Positions 17,869 to 26,409 of a stretch of 36,020 nucleotides of DNA are shown in pieces. Both the position numbers and the translations under genes were made by a program. Each line of letters starts with the position of its first letter. Position 1 is the first letter of the stretch. This DNA is from Acidobacteriota bacterium (GTDB lineage: Bacteria > Acidobacteriota > Terriglobia > Terriglobales > Acidobacteriaceae), in the NCBI GenBank assembly GCA_013289875.1, contig JABCZC010000044.1:1-36020 (forward strand), read 5' to 3'. The notes under the pieces are model-generated. The model was not told where the DNA came from. It did not search any database and saw only the letters and a program-made list of their open reading frames with translations.

Positions 17869-20274
17869 ATGCCGAGCGACAGCAATTCGCCGCGCCAATA
17901 TCAGGGCGTAATGATCTCCAGCACCTTTACGGACCTGGAACGTCATAGGGCGGCTCTGATCAATGCTGTCAATGGCCAGGGGCTTCACCATGTTGCAATG
18001 GAAAACGACTCAGCAAAGGCGGATGTCGATGTAATCGACTCGTCTCTTCAAATGGTACGGGACGCTGCGGCTTACGTCGGACTCATCAGTCACAAATATG
18101 GTCAGATGCCCGTCTGCCCGGATCGAAACCCTCAAGAACTCTCCATCACAGAACTCGAGTTCAACGAAGCGGAGCGCCTCGAGCGCCCCATCTTGCTTTT
18201 CATCATGGGAGACAACCATCCGGTCCGGAAGGGCGACGTTGAAACCAGCGCAGCCAGAATTGAGAAGCTGAACGCCTTTCGCGAAGGGGCAAAAAGGATG
18301 AGGCCGGATTCGCAGGTGCATCGTGTTTATGCCACCTTCGATTCTCTTGAAGAATTCACGCCGAAAGCCGTCCAGGCCGTTGCCGGACTCCGTCGTCACC
18401 TCGACGAAAGAGCCGTGATCAGCACGCAGCCGGCGGCCGTCCATCCTACTCTCGCGCCCAGTGCGCCCATCCCCCACGAACTTCCCTCGGGAGCCAAGAA
18501 ATTCTTCGGACGTCAGACCGATCTGGAAACCCTTACCCTCCGCTTGGCTGCTCGTGAAAACACCGCCGTCGTCGGAGATGCCGGGATGGGCAAGACCGCC
18601 CTGGCTGCCGAGGCGCTCGGAGCGGTCGTCGGCGAGCCGCCAAAGTCACTCGCCGCTAGCCCATATCCCGACGGCGTCGTCTACCTCGACCTCTATGCGA
18701 TGCATGGCGCAATCGAAACCGCATTGGAGACGCTGGCGAACAAGCTTGCTGGCCCCGGCTTCATGGAGCGCTCCCCGGCACCTGAGCGTGCGGCCGCAGC
18801 CTGTTATGCCCGCAATTTCCTTATAGTCATCGAGGGCGCGGAAGAGGCCGACGGTAAGAACGGCCGACCCGATATCTCAGAACTTCTCAACGTCCTGTCA
18901 CTCGAAAACCGCTGGCTGCTCCTCACGCGCCTCAGAACACAGGCCCTCGCGTCAGAATCGCTGATACTCGAAGACGCTCTCCCTGCGGAAGACGCCGCCA
19001 AGCGTTTCGACTCGCTCACCCAAGGCCGCGTGAAGGCGCAGGTGCGGCAGCAGACTCTTGACCTGCTCGCGGGCCATCCCCTTGCTCTTACCTGGGCCGG
19101 AAATCTGCTGGCGCAGGGCGATGAATCTCCGGAATACCTCGTCCGCGATTGGTCCGCGGCAAAACTCCCCAGCCTCAGTGATCCGAAAAAAGCCGAACAC
19201 ACGCTCCAATGGCTCTTTGAGCGCAGCGTGCGTGGTCTCGATGAAGCCGAGACCCAGGCGTTGGAAGCCGCAGGCCTTCTGGCGCACGCGCCCTTTCCGG
19301 TCCAAGCGATTGACGCCGCCTTGCACGATTCCGGCAGCCATCACGATTCAGGCATTCACGACGAGAAGGCCACGCGGCAGGCTCTCAAGGCTCTCGTCCA
19401 GCGCGGCCTGCTGAGGCTCACCGAGGACGATCGGCGCCAGTTCACTCATGTCCTCGGATATCGCTTTGCCCGGAAGGAGACGGGATCGGATCCTGAGCTC
19501 CGCGCACGTCTCGGAAAGTGGCTTCATGAGCAGCTCAAGCAGGCACTGGCAACCGGCGCCTCCGCCGCTGAGCCGGCATCGGCCATCCCGCTCCTCGAAC
19601 ATCTCGCCGCCTTGTTGCGCACGGATGATGACCAAGTCCTCTGGGATCCGCTCGCGAACGCTGCTCTCTATGACTTTACCGGCCGCCTCAATGACTTGGG
19701 CCGGCTCGGCCAGGTAAGGCTGGCGCTCGACGCCGTAGCCGGCTGGCTGGACCTCTTTCCACCAAACAAACTGGAGGAGCCACACTGGCTTCGAGAGCGG
19801 TCGTCGTGGCTCGGTCAAAGGGGCGATGTGCTTTTGGCGCAGGGCGATCTGGCGGGTGCAAAGGAGTCCTACGAGCGGTCCCTGGAGGTTCGGCGTCTGG
19901 CCGCCTCCGATCACTCGAACACCTTCTGGCAGCGCGACCTGAGCGTGATTCACAGCAAGATGGGCAAGGTGCTTCAAGCGCAGGGCGATCCCCGGGGCGA
20001 AGAGATTCTACCAGCAGTCGGTGGACATTATGCAGCGTCTGGCCGCCTCCGGTCCGTCGAACGCGGACTGGCAGAGCGACCTGAGCGTGAGCCTCGAAGA
20101 CGTGGGGCAAGTGCTCCTGCTACAGGGCGACCTGCCCGAGGCGAAGAAGTTCTACGAGCAGTCGCTGGACATTATGCAGCGTCTGGCCGCCTCCGATCCC
20201 TCGAACACCTTCTGGCAGCGCGACCTGAGCGTGACTCAGGGGCGGCTAGGGGTAGTGCTGGAGGAACAGGATGA
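17869..20274 (+). CDS. DUF4062-STAND NTPase-TPR protein (NLR-like); C-terminal part out of frame
   Basis: As written, 801 residues. DUF4062 lies at about 11-115, from VMISSTFTDLERHRA through VGLISHKYG to SITELEFNEAERLERPI with ILLFIMG. A STAND-type NTPase follows: FFGRQTDLE (212-220), Walker A GDAGMGKT (236-243), a Walker B strand FLIVIEG (317-323) with Glu at the usual Asp position, and a GxP motif GHPLAL (402-407). A winged-helix-like block is at about 455-535. TPR-like repeats begin near 640. At 19990-19997 the repeat sequence slips out of frame, so the last 95 or so residues are an Arg-rich artefact; the proper repeats continue in the next frame to 20698. The architecture is that of bacterial and animal NLR-like proteins (TEP1 and NWD1 also carry DUF4062). 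A defence or signalling role is an inference. Confidence 0.8.
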   Translation: MPSDSNSPRQYQGVMISSTFTDLERHRAALINAVNGQGLHHVAMENDSAKADVDVIDSSLQMVRDAAAYVGLISHKYGQMPVCPDRNPQELSITELEFNEAERLERPILLFIMGDNHPVRKGDVETSAARIEKLNAFREGAKRMRPDSQVHRVYATFDSLEEFTPKAVQAVAGLRRHLDERAVISTQPAAVHPTLAPSAPIPHELPSGAKKFFGRQTDLETLTLRLAARENTAVVGDAGMGKTALAAEALGAVVGEPPKSLAASPYPDGVVYLDLYAMHGAIETALETLANKLAGPGFMERSPAPERAAAACYARNFLIVIEGAEEADGKNGRPDISELLNVLSLENRWLLLTRLRTQALASESLILEDALPAEDAAKRFDSLTQGRVKAQVRQQTLDLLAGHPLALTWAGNLLAQGDESPEYLVRDWSAAKLPSLSDPKKAEHTLQWLFERSVRGLDEAETQALEAAGLLAHAPFPVQAIDAALHDSGSHHDSGIHDEKATRQALKALVQRGLLRLTEDDRRQFTHVLGYRFARKETGSDPELRARLGKWLHEQLKQALATGASAAEPASAIPLLEHLAALLRTDDDQVLWDPLANAALYDFTGRLNDLGRLGQVRLALDAVAGWLDLFPPNKLEEPHWLRERSSWLGQRGDVLLAQGDLAGAKESYERSLEVRRLAASDHSNTFWQRDLSVIHSKMGKVLQAQGDPRGEEILPAVGGHYAASGRLRSVERGLAERPEREPRRRGASAPATGRPARGEEVLRAVAGHYAASGRLRSLEHLLAARPERDSGAARGSAGGTG

Positions 20275-20690
20275 TCTTGAGGGCGCGCTGAAGTCCTACC
20301 AGCAGACTCTGGAGGTGATTGGTCGCTTGGCCACCTCGGATCCCTCGAACACCGTCTGGCAGCGCGACCTGAGCGTGACTTACAGCAGGGTGGGCGATGT
20401 GCTTCTGGCGCAGGGTGATCCGGTCGGGGCGAAGGAATCCTGGGAGCGGTGTCTGGGGGTTCGTCGGCGTCTCGCCGTCTCCGATCCCTCGAACACGGGC
20501 TGGCAGCGCGACCTGTCATTCAGTCTGACAAAGATGGCTCAAGTCAATAATCAGAATGGGGACCGTGGTCAGGCTCTGCGCTTTGCCGAAGAAAGTTTAA
20601 ATATAGACGAGCGCCTGGCCGCGCTCGACCCCACCAACGCAACCTGGCAGAAGGATGTAAAAATCAGCCGCGCCCTCGTGGCACACCTGA
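19786..20690 (+). repeat. 144-bp tandem coding repeats (TPR array)
   Basis: About six 48-codon units. The strings TCGAACACC and TGGCAGCGCGACCTGAGCGT recur almost unchanged in several units, which indicates recent duplication or gene conversion rather than ancient TPR divergence. Confidence 0.75.
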
Positions 20691-20698
20691 GGAAATAA
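20021..20698 (+). CDS. In-phase continuation of the TPR repeats of the DUF4062-STAND protein (separated by frameshift)
   Basis: 225 residues in the frame that restores the repeats: about four full 48-residue units of the form RLAASDPSNTxWQRDLSV, then GxVLxxQGDLxxAKxxYxxSL. A shorter last unit ends in WQKDVKISRALVAHLRK. Trp codons of successive units lie at 19786, 19927, 20069, 20213, 20357, 20501 and 20645. The spacing is 144 bases except 141 for the first and 142 across the frameshift. No start signal of its own is evident, so this is most likely the 3' part of the preceding gene rather than a separate one. The joined protein would be about 943 residues. Confidence 0.7.
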   Translation: MDIMQRLAASGPSNADWQSDLSVSLEDVGQVLLLQGDLPEAKKFYEQSLDIMQRLAASDPSNTFWQRDLSVTQGRLGVVLEEQDDLEGALKSYQQTLEVIGRLATSDPSNTVWQRDLSVTYSRVGDVLLAQGDPVGAKESWERCLGVRRRLAVSDPSNTGWQRDLSFSLTKMAQVNNQNGDRGQALRFAEESLNIDERLAALDPTNATWQKDVKISRALVAHLRK

Positions 20699-20775
20699 GC
20701 TGCCCGAAAAACATGAGCATGGCTGAAAGCTGGCCGATCATTTCCCCAAACCCGATATAATAGAGATGGAGATCA

Positions 20776-20804
20776 AAGAAGCCCGCCCACCCGGCGGGCT
20801 TTTT
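20776..20804 (+). terminator. Intrinsic terminator after the DUF4062 gene
   Basis: The 8-bp stem AGCCCGCC/GGCGGGCT (20780-20787 and 20793-20800) has a 5-base loop and runs into TTTTT. A TATAAT sequence lies only 20 bases upstream (20756-20761), so a very short transcript is also possible. Confidence 0.85.
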
Positions 20805-20876
20805 CATTGTTCAGGAGCCGATCATACCCACAAGCACGCCCAGCCGGTCCCCTCCGGCAACTCGCAGCAGCGGAAT

Positions 20877-21032
20877 CGGTTACAAGTTTTTCCAATGAAA
20901 TGAAACGGTTACGAGATTGGGCCCGCTTCGTGCTCGGCAAGTCCAGCCGCATCAAACGGTTACGAGACTTCTTCAATGGAATGAAACGGTTACAAACTTG
21001 CCACAATAAGCCACATGGAATGAAACGGTTAC
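20877..21032 (+). repeat. Five-copy TGAAACGGTTAC motif array (LacI-operator-like)
   Basis: CGGTTAC occurs at 20877, 20906, 20957, 20987 and 21026. Copies 2, 4 and 5 share the longer string AATGAAACGGTTAC; copy 3 has ATCAAACGGTTAC and copy 1 GGAATCGGTTAC. The distances are 29, 51, 30 and 39 bases. The 13-base form TGAAAC-G-GTTACA (copy 4) is a pseudo-palindrome with 5 of 6 positions complementary, like LacI/GalR-family operators. Spacing and unit size rule out a CRISPR array. Either a multi-operator or a dispersed intergenic repeat. Confidence 0.6.
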
Positions 21033-21041
21033 GAAATCTAA

Positions 21042-21068
21042 GGGGGGAGGGGGAGGGGGGACCCTCCC
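21042..21068 (+). repeat. G-rich tract with hairpin potential
   Basis: Runs of six, five and six G separated by single A (21042-21060) are followed by CCCTCCC (21062-21068), which can pair with GGGAGGG at 21051-21057. No T-tract follows. Confidence 0.5.
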
Positions 21069-21143
21069 AGGACGGAACAAACGAACGCTACACGCTAAGT
21101 CCTGAACTCCTGATAAACTCATGAAAGTGTCTCCCGCCGCCGT

Positions 21144-21219
<76 letters not shown>

Positions 21220-21547
21220 AATCATCCTGATGCCTCGATACACGTCCTTGCCAACGCCGGGAAGACGGCCGAAACGTATCGCTCGGAACTGGGTAAGGAC
21301 CAGCGCCTCAATGAGTCCATCGCTCTGCAGAACCTTCCGTCGCTCGTCCGAGACCGGGTGGCCCAGCACTGAAGGAACTCTCCAGTGATGAGCGACTTGC
21401 GTCGCTGGGGCCGCCGTCGGGTGCATCAAGGTTGTGAAACAGGTTATAAATTGACCCTGCGCGGCAGAGTTCCACTTGAGAGTGGTAGACGGTGAGAACG
21501 AAAGGACAAAGCCTTCCAATCAAGGGAATCGCCGCCGCGCCAATGCC
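21220..21547. other. Gap between tRNA-Ala and the DUF5107 gene
   Basis: About 330 bases. One frame (21223-21372) reads as a protein-like helical stretch of 49 residues (ETYRSELGKDQRLNESIAL) with no start codon, which may be a gene remnant. Near 21433-21450, TGTGAAACAGGTTATAAA combines a -10-like TATAAA with a string similar to the TGAAACGGTTAC motif upstream of the tRNA. This would be the promoter region of the DUF5107 gene. Confidence 0.35.
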
Positions 21548-24500
21548 ATGGCAGAAACTATCAGACTCAACACTGCATCCGGAAGACAGGAGTTCCAGCT
21601 TCCCCCGACGCCATTGAGCGAATGCGCCCCGGTTTCCGCTTGGAGCGAGTCTGTCGTCATTCCCACTTATATGCCGGCAAGCCCTGATCGTAATCCCATG
21701 TTTCTGGAGACACGCGTCTACCAGGGAAGTAGCGGAGCGATCTATCCCCTGCCATTCATCGATCGCATCGCCGCGGAACCGAAGCCTCGCGCCTGGCAGG
21801 CAGTTCATCTTGAAAACGAATGGATACGGCTCATGATCCTGCCGGAGATTGGAGGCAGAATCCACGTCGGCTTCGACAAAGTGAACGGTTACGATTTTTT
21901 TTATCGCCAGAACGTGATCAAGCCGGCGCTGGTGGGACTGGCTGGTCCGTGGGTTTCAGGCGGCGTCGAATTCAATTGGCCGCAGCACCATCGTCCAGCA
22001 ACGTTCCTGCCGGTGGAAATAAGCATTGAGAGAAGCAGTGATGGTTCTGTTACCGTCTGGTGCAGTGATCACGATCCGCTTACGCGGATGAAGGGCATGC
22101 ATGGCGTCTGCCTCTATCCGAATCGCGCCTATGTGGAACTGAAGGTAAGGCTCTACAACCGCACGCGGATCACCCAGACGTTTCTGTGGTGGGCTAATAT
22201 GGCAACCCGTGTCCACGAACGATATCAATCGTTCTTTCCGTCGGATGTTCGCTTTGTGGCCGACCACGCAAAACGGGCGATTACTACCTTCCCGCTCAGC
22301 GATCGTGACTACTATGGGGTGCGCTATGCCGAGCGTGCTGAATCAGGTGTCCCCGACGACGAACTGCCTGCGCACTTCCGGCCCGATGGGTCTTACGCTG
22401 CAAACGATCTGAGCTGGTATGCGAATATTCCCGTGCCGACAAGCTACATGATCGTCGGATCTCGCGAAGACTTTTTCGGCGGATACGATCATGCCAGGCA
22501 GGCCGGCGTCGTGCATGTGGCGAACCATCACATCGCGCCGGGCAAGAAACAGTGGACCTGGGGAAATCATGAATTTGGCTATGCCTGGGACCGGAATTTG
22601 ACCGACAACGACGGTCCATACATTGAGCTTATGGCTGGTGTTTACACAGACAATCAGCCGGACTTCTCGTTCCTTGCGCCGGGAGAAACAAAGACGTTCA
22701 GTCAATTCTGGTATCCCATCCGTTCGATCGGCGTTCCGCAGACTGCCAATCTACGTGCGGCTATGAGTCTGGCGCAGGCGCGACCAGGGTTCGCCCACAT
22801 TGGCATTGCGGTGACACGCGATGTTCCTGAGGCCGCATTGACCGTCAAAGTCCGCGGCGAAACTCTCAAACACTGGATCGGCAATCTGAGCCTCCGCGAT
22901 CCTTTCAAGCTGGAAGTGGCCATTCCATTACACGAAACCTTGGACGCTTTCGAGATTGAGCTTCGCGATTCTTCGGGAAGCATTCTGCGATATGCGCCTG
23001 CTGAAACAGTGCCCGTGGAAAAACCACAAGTTGCGACTGAACCACCTCCGCCGCATGAGATCGACAGCATCGATCGGCTTTATCTCACGGGCGTTCATCT
23101 TGGACAGTACCGGCACGCAACACGCTCGCCTCAGCCGTACTGGGAAGAGGCTCTTCGCCGCGATCCCGGAGACCATCGTTCTCACAACGCCCTTGGCCAA
23201 TGGCACCTCAAGCGTGGAGAGTTGGCGCTTGCTGAACACCATTTCCGGTCCGCCATCGAGCGTCTGACAGAAAGAAACCCGAATCCCGCGGACAGTGAGG
23301 CCTTCTACCATTTGGGCCTCACACTTTGCTATTTAGGGCGAGCTCAGGATGCCTACGCAGCCTTCTATAAATCCACATGGGTTGCGTCGCTGCGAGCGCC
23401 CGCGTGTCATGCCCTCGCGGAGCTTGATGCCAGCACACGTCGATGGGACAGCGCCCTCGACCATATTCAGCGTAGCTTGCGAGCAGATGCCGACAATAGC
23501 AACGCACGCAATCTGGCTGTAGTCGTGCTGAACAAACTCAATCGCTATCAGGAGGCTGAGGCGATTCTCAGAGAAACCCGGGAGATGGATCCACTGGATA
23601 TCTGGGCCCGTTTCCTCGACTCAGGCGAGACCCCAGCAGAACCGCAACTAGGCATCGATCTGGCCCTCGACCTGCAACGGGCAGGGTTGAAGGAAGAGGC
23701 GCTGCAGGTCCTTCGCGCGCCCGACCTGAACCGCCGCGACGGGTCAGCCCCGATGGTGGCTTATTTGCTCGCCTCTTTGTATGAGACAACCGGAGATCAC
23801 TCAAGCGCACAACTCTGCCAGGTGCAAGCCAGGTCGTTTCCGGCTGATCATGTTTTTCCCCATCGCATAGAAGAGATGTTGCTTTTGGAGGATGTTTGTC
23901 TGCGCCATCCCACGGATCCACGCGCACCATACTATCTAGGAAACCTCCTCTATGATCGCCGCCGTTATGAAGAGGCGATTGCGAGATGGGAGACTGCGGC
24001 CACGCTCGACCCCTCATTCCCAACGATATGGCGCAACCTTGGACTGGCTTATTTCAACATCCGTGCCGACTCCGAACATGCGGTGTCTGCCTATGACAAG
24101 GCGATGGCGGCGGACCCATCTGACGCTCGCGTGCTTTACGAGCGGGACCAGTTGTGGAAACGAGTCGGCGAAACTCCGGTAACGCGCCTCGCCGAACTAA
24201 GTCGCTACCCCGATCTCCTTGCATCACGAGATGATCTGGCCGTCGAATACGCCACGTTACTGAACCAGACTGGCAACCCCTCAGCGGCGCTGCAGCTGCT
24301 TACCACTCGGTCCTTTCAGCCCTGGGAGGGTGGCGAGGGGCTGGTAATGGCGCAATATACGCGTGCAGTTCTCTTGGTAGGAAAGCAGCTTCTGCGGAGC
24401 GGCCGCAGCCAGGATGCGTCAAGGCGTTTTCAGGCTGCTCTTCATCCCCCGCGCAACCTCAGTGAGGCGCGGCATCTGCTCGCGAATACGAGCGATATCT

Positions 24501-24970
24501 ATTTTTGGATAGGGACGGCAGAGCGTGCGGCAGGAAATGAAGCTGAGGCCTGTTCCGCTTTTGAGCGCGCCACTCGCCAGCGAGGCGATTTCCGGCAGAT
24601 GAGCGTTCAACGGTTATCGGATATGTCTTACTGGTCGGCGATGGCCATGCGCCAGTCAGGCGAAGAACAGCAGGCTACCGCTTTGTTTGAGTCGATCCTC
24701 ACATATTCAGAAGAACTCAATCGAGAGGAGCCGAAAATCGATTATTTTGCTACCTCCTTGCCTGCAATGCTTCTTTTCCGGGATGACCTAAAAAAACGCC
24801 AGCAGATTGAAGTGCTCTTCCTTCGCGCCCAAGGCTACCTCGGACTTGAAAGGGTTGTGGAATCGGAATGTCTTCTCAAAGAAGTTCTCGCGCTCGACGG
24901 CAATCATTCCGGCGCTGGGGACCTGCTTGAGGATTTGCACTCAGGCCCGCGCTTCGTTGGTGCAGACTGA
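21548..24970 (+). CDS. DUF5107 domain protein with long TPR region
   Basis: 1140 residues from ATG 21548. Residues about 30-420 form the DUF5107 domain, whose beta-sandwich I associate with the galactose mutarotase-like fold: VYQGSSGAIYPLPFI, LPEIGGRIHVGFDK (98-111), and the hallmark GGVEFNWPQHHRP (138-150). The last holds E141 and H147-H148, good candidates for sugar contact. Residues about 515-1130 are TPR-like helical repeats. No signal peptide is seen, so cytoplasmic. Its stop codon overlaps the start of the sugar porter (TGATG), so uptake and action on the same carbohydrate are likely. The substrate is unknown. An upstream TTG at 21476 adds 24 basic residues and is less likely. Confidence 0.85.
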   Translation: MAETIRLNTASGRQEFQLPPTPLSECAPVSAWSESVVIPTYMPASPDRNPMFLETRVYQGSSGAIYPLPFIDRIAAEPKPRAWQAVHLENEWIRLMILPEIGGRIHVGFDKVNGYDFFYRQNVIKPALVGLAGPWVSGGVEFNWPQHHRPATFLPVEISIERSSDGSVTVWCSDHDPLTRMKGMHGVCLYPNRAYVELKVRLYNRTRITQTFLWWANMATRVHERYQSFFPSDVRFVADHAKRAITTFPLSDRDYYGVRYAERAESGVPDDELPAHFRPDGSYAANDLSWYANIPVPTSYMIVGSREDFFGGYDHARQAGVVHVANHHIAPGKKQWTWGNHEFGYAWDRNLTDNDGPYIELMAGVYTDNQPDFSFLAPGETKTFSQFWYPIRSIGVPQTANLRAAMSLAQARPGFAHIGIAVTRDVPEAALTVKVRGETLKHWIGNLSLRDPFKLEVAIPLHETLDAFEIELRDSSGSILRYAPAETVPVEKPQVATEPPPPHEIDSIDRLYLTGVHLGQYRHATRSPQPYWEEALRRDPGDHRSHNALGQWHLKRGELALAEHHFRSAIERLTERNPNPADSEAFYHLGLTLCYLGRAQDAYAAFYKSTWVASLRAPACHALAELDASTRRWDSALDHIQRSLRADADNSNARNLAVVVLNKLNRYQEAEAILRETREMDPLDIWARFLDSGETPAEPQLGIDLALDLQRAGLKEEALQVLRAPDLNRRDGSAPMVAYLLASLYETTGDHSSAQLCQVQARSFPADHVFPHRIEEMLLLEDVCLRHPTDPRAPYYLGNLLYDRRRYEEAIARWETAATLDPSFPTIWRNLGLAYFNIRADSEHAVSAYDKAMAADPSDARVLYERDQLWKRVGETPVTRLAELSRYPDLLASRDDLAVEYATLLNQTGNPSAALQLLTTRSFQPWEGGEGLVMAQYTRAVLLVGKQLLRSGRSQDASRRFQAALHPPRNLSEARHLLANTSDIYFWIGTAERAAGNEAEACSAFERATRQRGDFRQMSVQRLSDMSYWSAMAMRQSGEEQQATALFESILTYSEELNREEPKIDYFATSLPAMLLFRDDLKKRQQIEVLFLRAQGYLGLERVVESECLLKEVLALDGNHSGAGDLLEDLHSGPRFVGAD

Positions 24971-26409
24971 TGCAGATTGTCGCGGCATCAGACATTGCAG
25001 ACACTCCGCATCAGCCGGAATTCATCCACTCCAGATATGTATGGTTGATCGCGTTCGTAGCAGCCATGGGCGGACTGCTCTTCGGCTATGACTGGGTCGT
25101 GATCGGAGGCGCCAAACCATTTTACGAGGCTTACTTTCACCTCACTTCGCCGCAGCTCATCGGTTGGGCAACCAGCTGTGCTCTAATTGGCTGTTTCATC
25201 GGGGCGCTGGCTGGCGGCGCCATCGGAGATTGTTTTGGGCGGCGACGCACCCTCATACTGGCCGCGTTACTGTTTGCGCTTTCATCCGCGCTTACTGGCT
25301 GGGCGCACTCATTTGTGAATTTCATCGTCTGGCGAATTATGGGCGGCGTTGCAATCGGGCTTGCCTCAAATGTGTCTCCGCTTTACATTGCCGAGATCAG
25401 TCCCGCCCCATGGCGCGGACGGCTAGTCAGTTTGAACCAACTCTCAATAGTGATCGGCATTCTTGCGGCGCAAATCGTGAATTGGCAAGTTGCAAAGCCG
25501 ATTCCCATCGGCGCAACCATGCAAACGATCACAAGCAGTTGGAACGCTCAGTACGCTTGGCGATGGATGTTTACAGCCGTCTCTCTGCCCGCCTTACTGT
25601 TTTTTCTTTTTTCGCTGTGGATTCCGGAAAGCCCGCGATGGCTGTTGTTGCGGGGCAAGAGCGAGCAGGCGACCCAGATTCTCGCTCGCATCGGCGGCGC
25701 TCCTTATGCCGCTTCCGAGGTGCGAAGTATCCTGAATTCTCTGGCGTCCTCCAAACGAAACGTCGTGGGGTGGCGCGAGCTTCTCACTCCTGGGACACGG
25801 CGGCTGCTGCTCATCGGTATCGTCCTGGCCGTGTTGCAGCAGTGGTGCGGCATCAACATTCTCTTTAACTATGCAGAGGAGATCTATCGGAGCGCGGGCT
25901 ACGGTCTGAACGACATTCTTTTCAACATCGTGATCACCGGTACCATCAATCTCCTGTTCACTTTCCTCGCACTGCTTTTCGTCGACCGCTACGGCCGCCG
26001 CGCCCTGATGCTGTTCGGCTGTATGGGTATTGCTATTTCTCACCTGTGCGCCGGGGTTGCCTATACGCTTGGTCTGCATGGCGCCGGAGTCCTGCTTCTA
26101 ACGTTGTGCTCAATCGCATGCTATGCCGTGTCGCTCGCACCCGTTACCTGGGTGTTGATCTCGGAAATTTTCCCCAACCGCATTCGGGGCCTTGCCGTGT
26201 CGATCGCAGTCGCCGCTCTCTGGTCCGCTTCGTTTTTGCTCACCTATCTCTTTCCCATTCTGAATCGACAATTCGGCACGGCGAACGTGTTCTTTATCTA
26301 CGCCGCCATCTGCTTATTGGGCGCCGTCTTCGTTTACCAATTCGTGGGGGAAACTGCTGGCTGCTCACTTGAACAGATAGAACGCACCGCAGAAGATCTG
26401 GGCACTTAA
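24970..26409 (+). CDS. MFS sugar porter (sugar:H+ symporter family)
   Basis: 479 residues, twelve predicted transmembrane helices. Family marks: GGLLFGYDWVVIGG (54-67 region) in helix 1, the DCFGRRR loop between helices 2 and 3, RIMGGVAIGLASN and YIAEISPAPWRGR at the helix 4-5 region, PESPRWLL after helix 6, QQWCGIN in helix 7, and VDRYGRR between helices 8 and 9. This is the XylE/GLUT-type sugar porter family, in the inner membrane. The start ATG shares one base with the stop of the DUF5107 gene, which implies translational coupling. The transported sugar is not evident. Confidence 0.95.
   Translation: MQIVAASDIADTPHQPEFIHSRYVWLIAFVAAMGGLLFGYDWVVIGGAKPFYEAYFHLTSPQLIGWATSCALIGCFIGALAGGAIGDCFGRRRTLILAALLFALSSALTGWAHSFVNFIVWRIMGGVAIGLASNVSPLYIAEISPAPWRGRLVSLNQLSIVIGILAAQIVNWQVAKPIPIGATMQTITSSWNAQYAWRWMFTAVSLPALLFFLFSLWIPESPRWLLLRGKSEQATQILARIGGAPYAASEVRSILNSLASSKRNVVGWRELLTPGTRRLLLIGIVLAVLQQWCGINILFNYAEEIYRSAGYGLNDILFNIVITGTINLLFTFLALLFVDRYGRRALMLFGCMGIAISHLCAGVAYTLGLHGAGVLLLTLCSIACYAVSLAPVTWVLISEIFPNRIRGLAVSIAVAALWSASFLLTYLFPILNRQFGTANVFFIYAAICLLGAVFVYQFVGETAGCSLEQIERTAEDLGT

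Noticed and set aside
20870..21040. CRISPR array
   Set aside because: Repeat core is only 7-14 bases, copies are degenerate at one end, intervals vary from 29 to 51 bases, and no cas gene is present.
21888..21900. A further copy of the CGGTTAC motif inside the DUF5107 gene
   Set aside because: It encodes the conserved Asn-Gly-Tyr of the protein and is probably coincidental; similar Gly-Tyr codons occur at 10542 and 12375.
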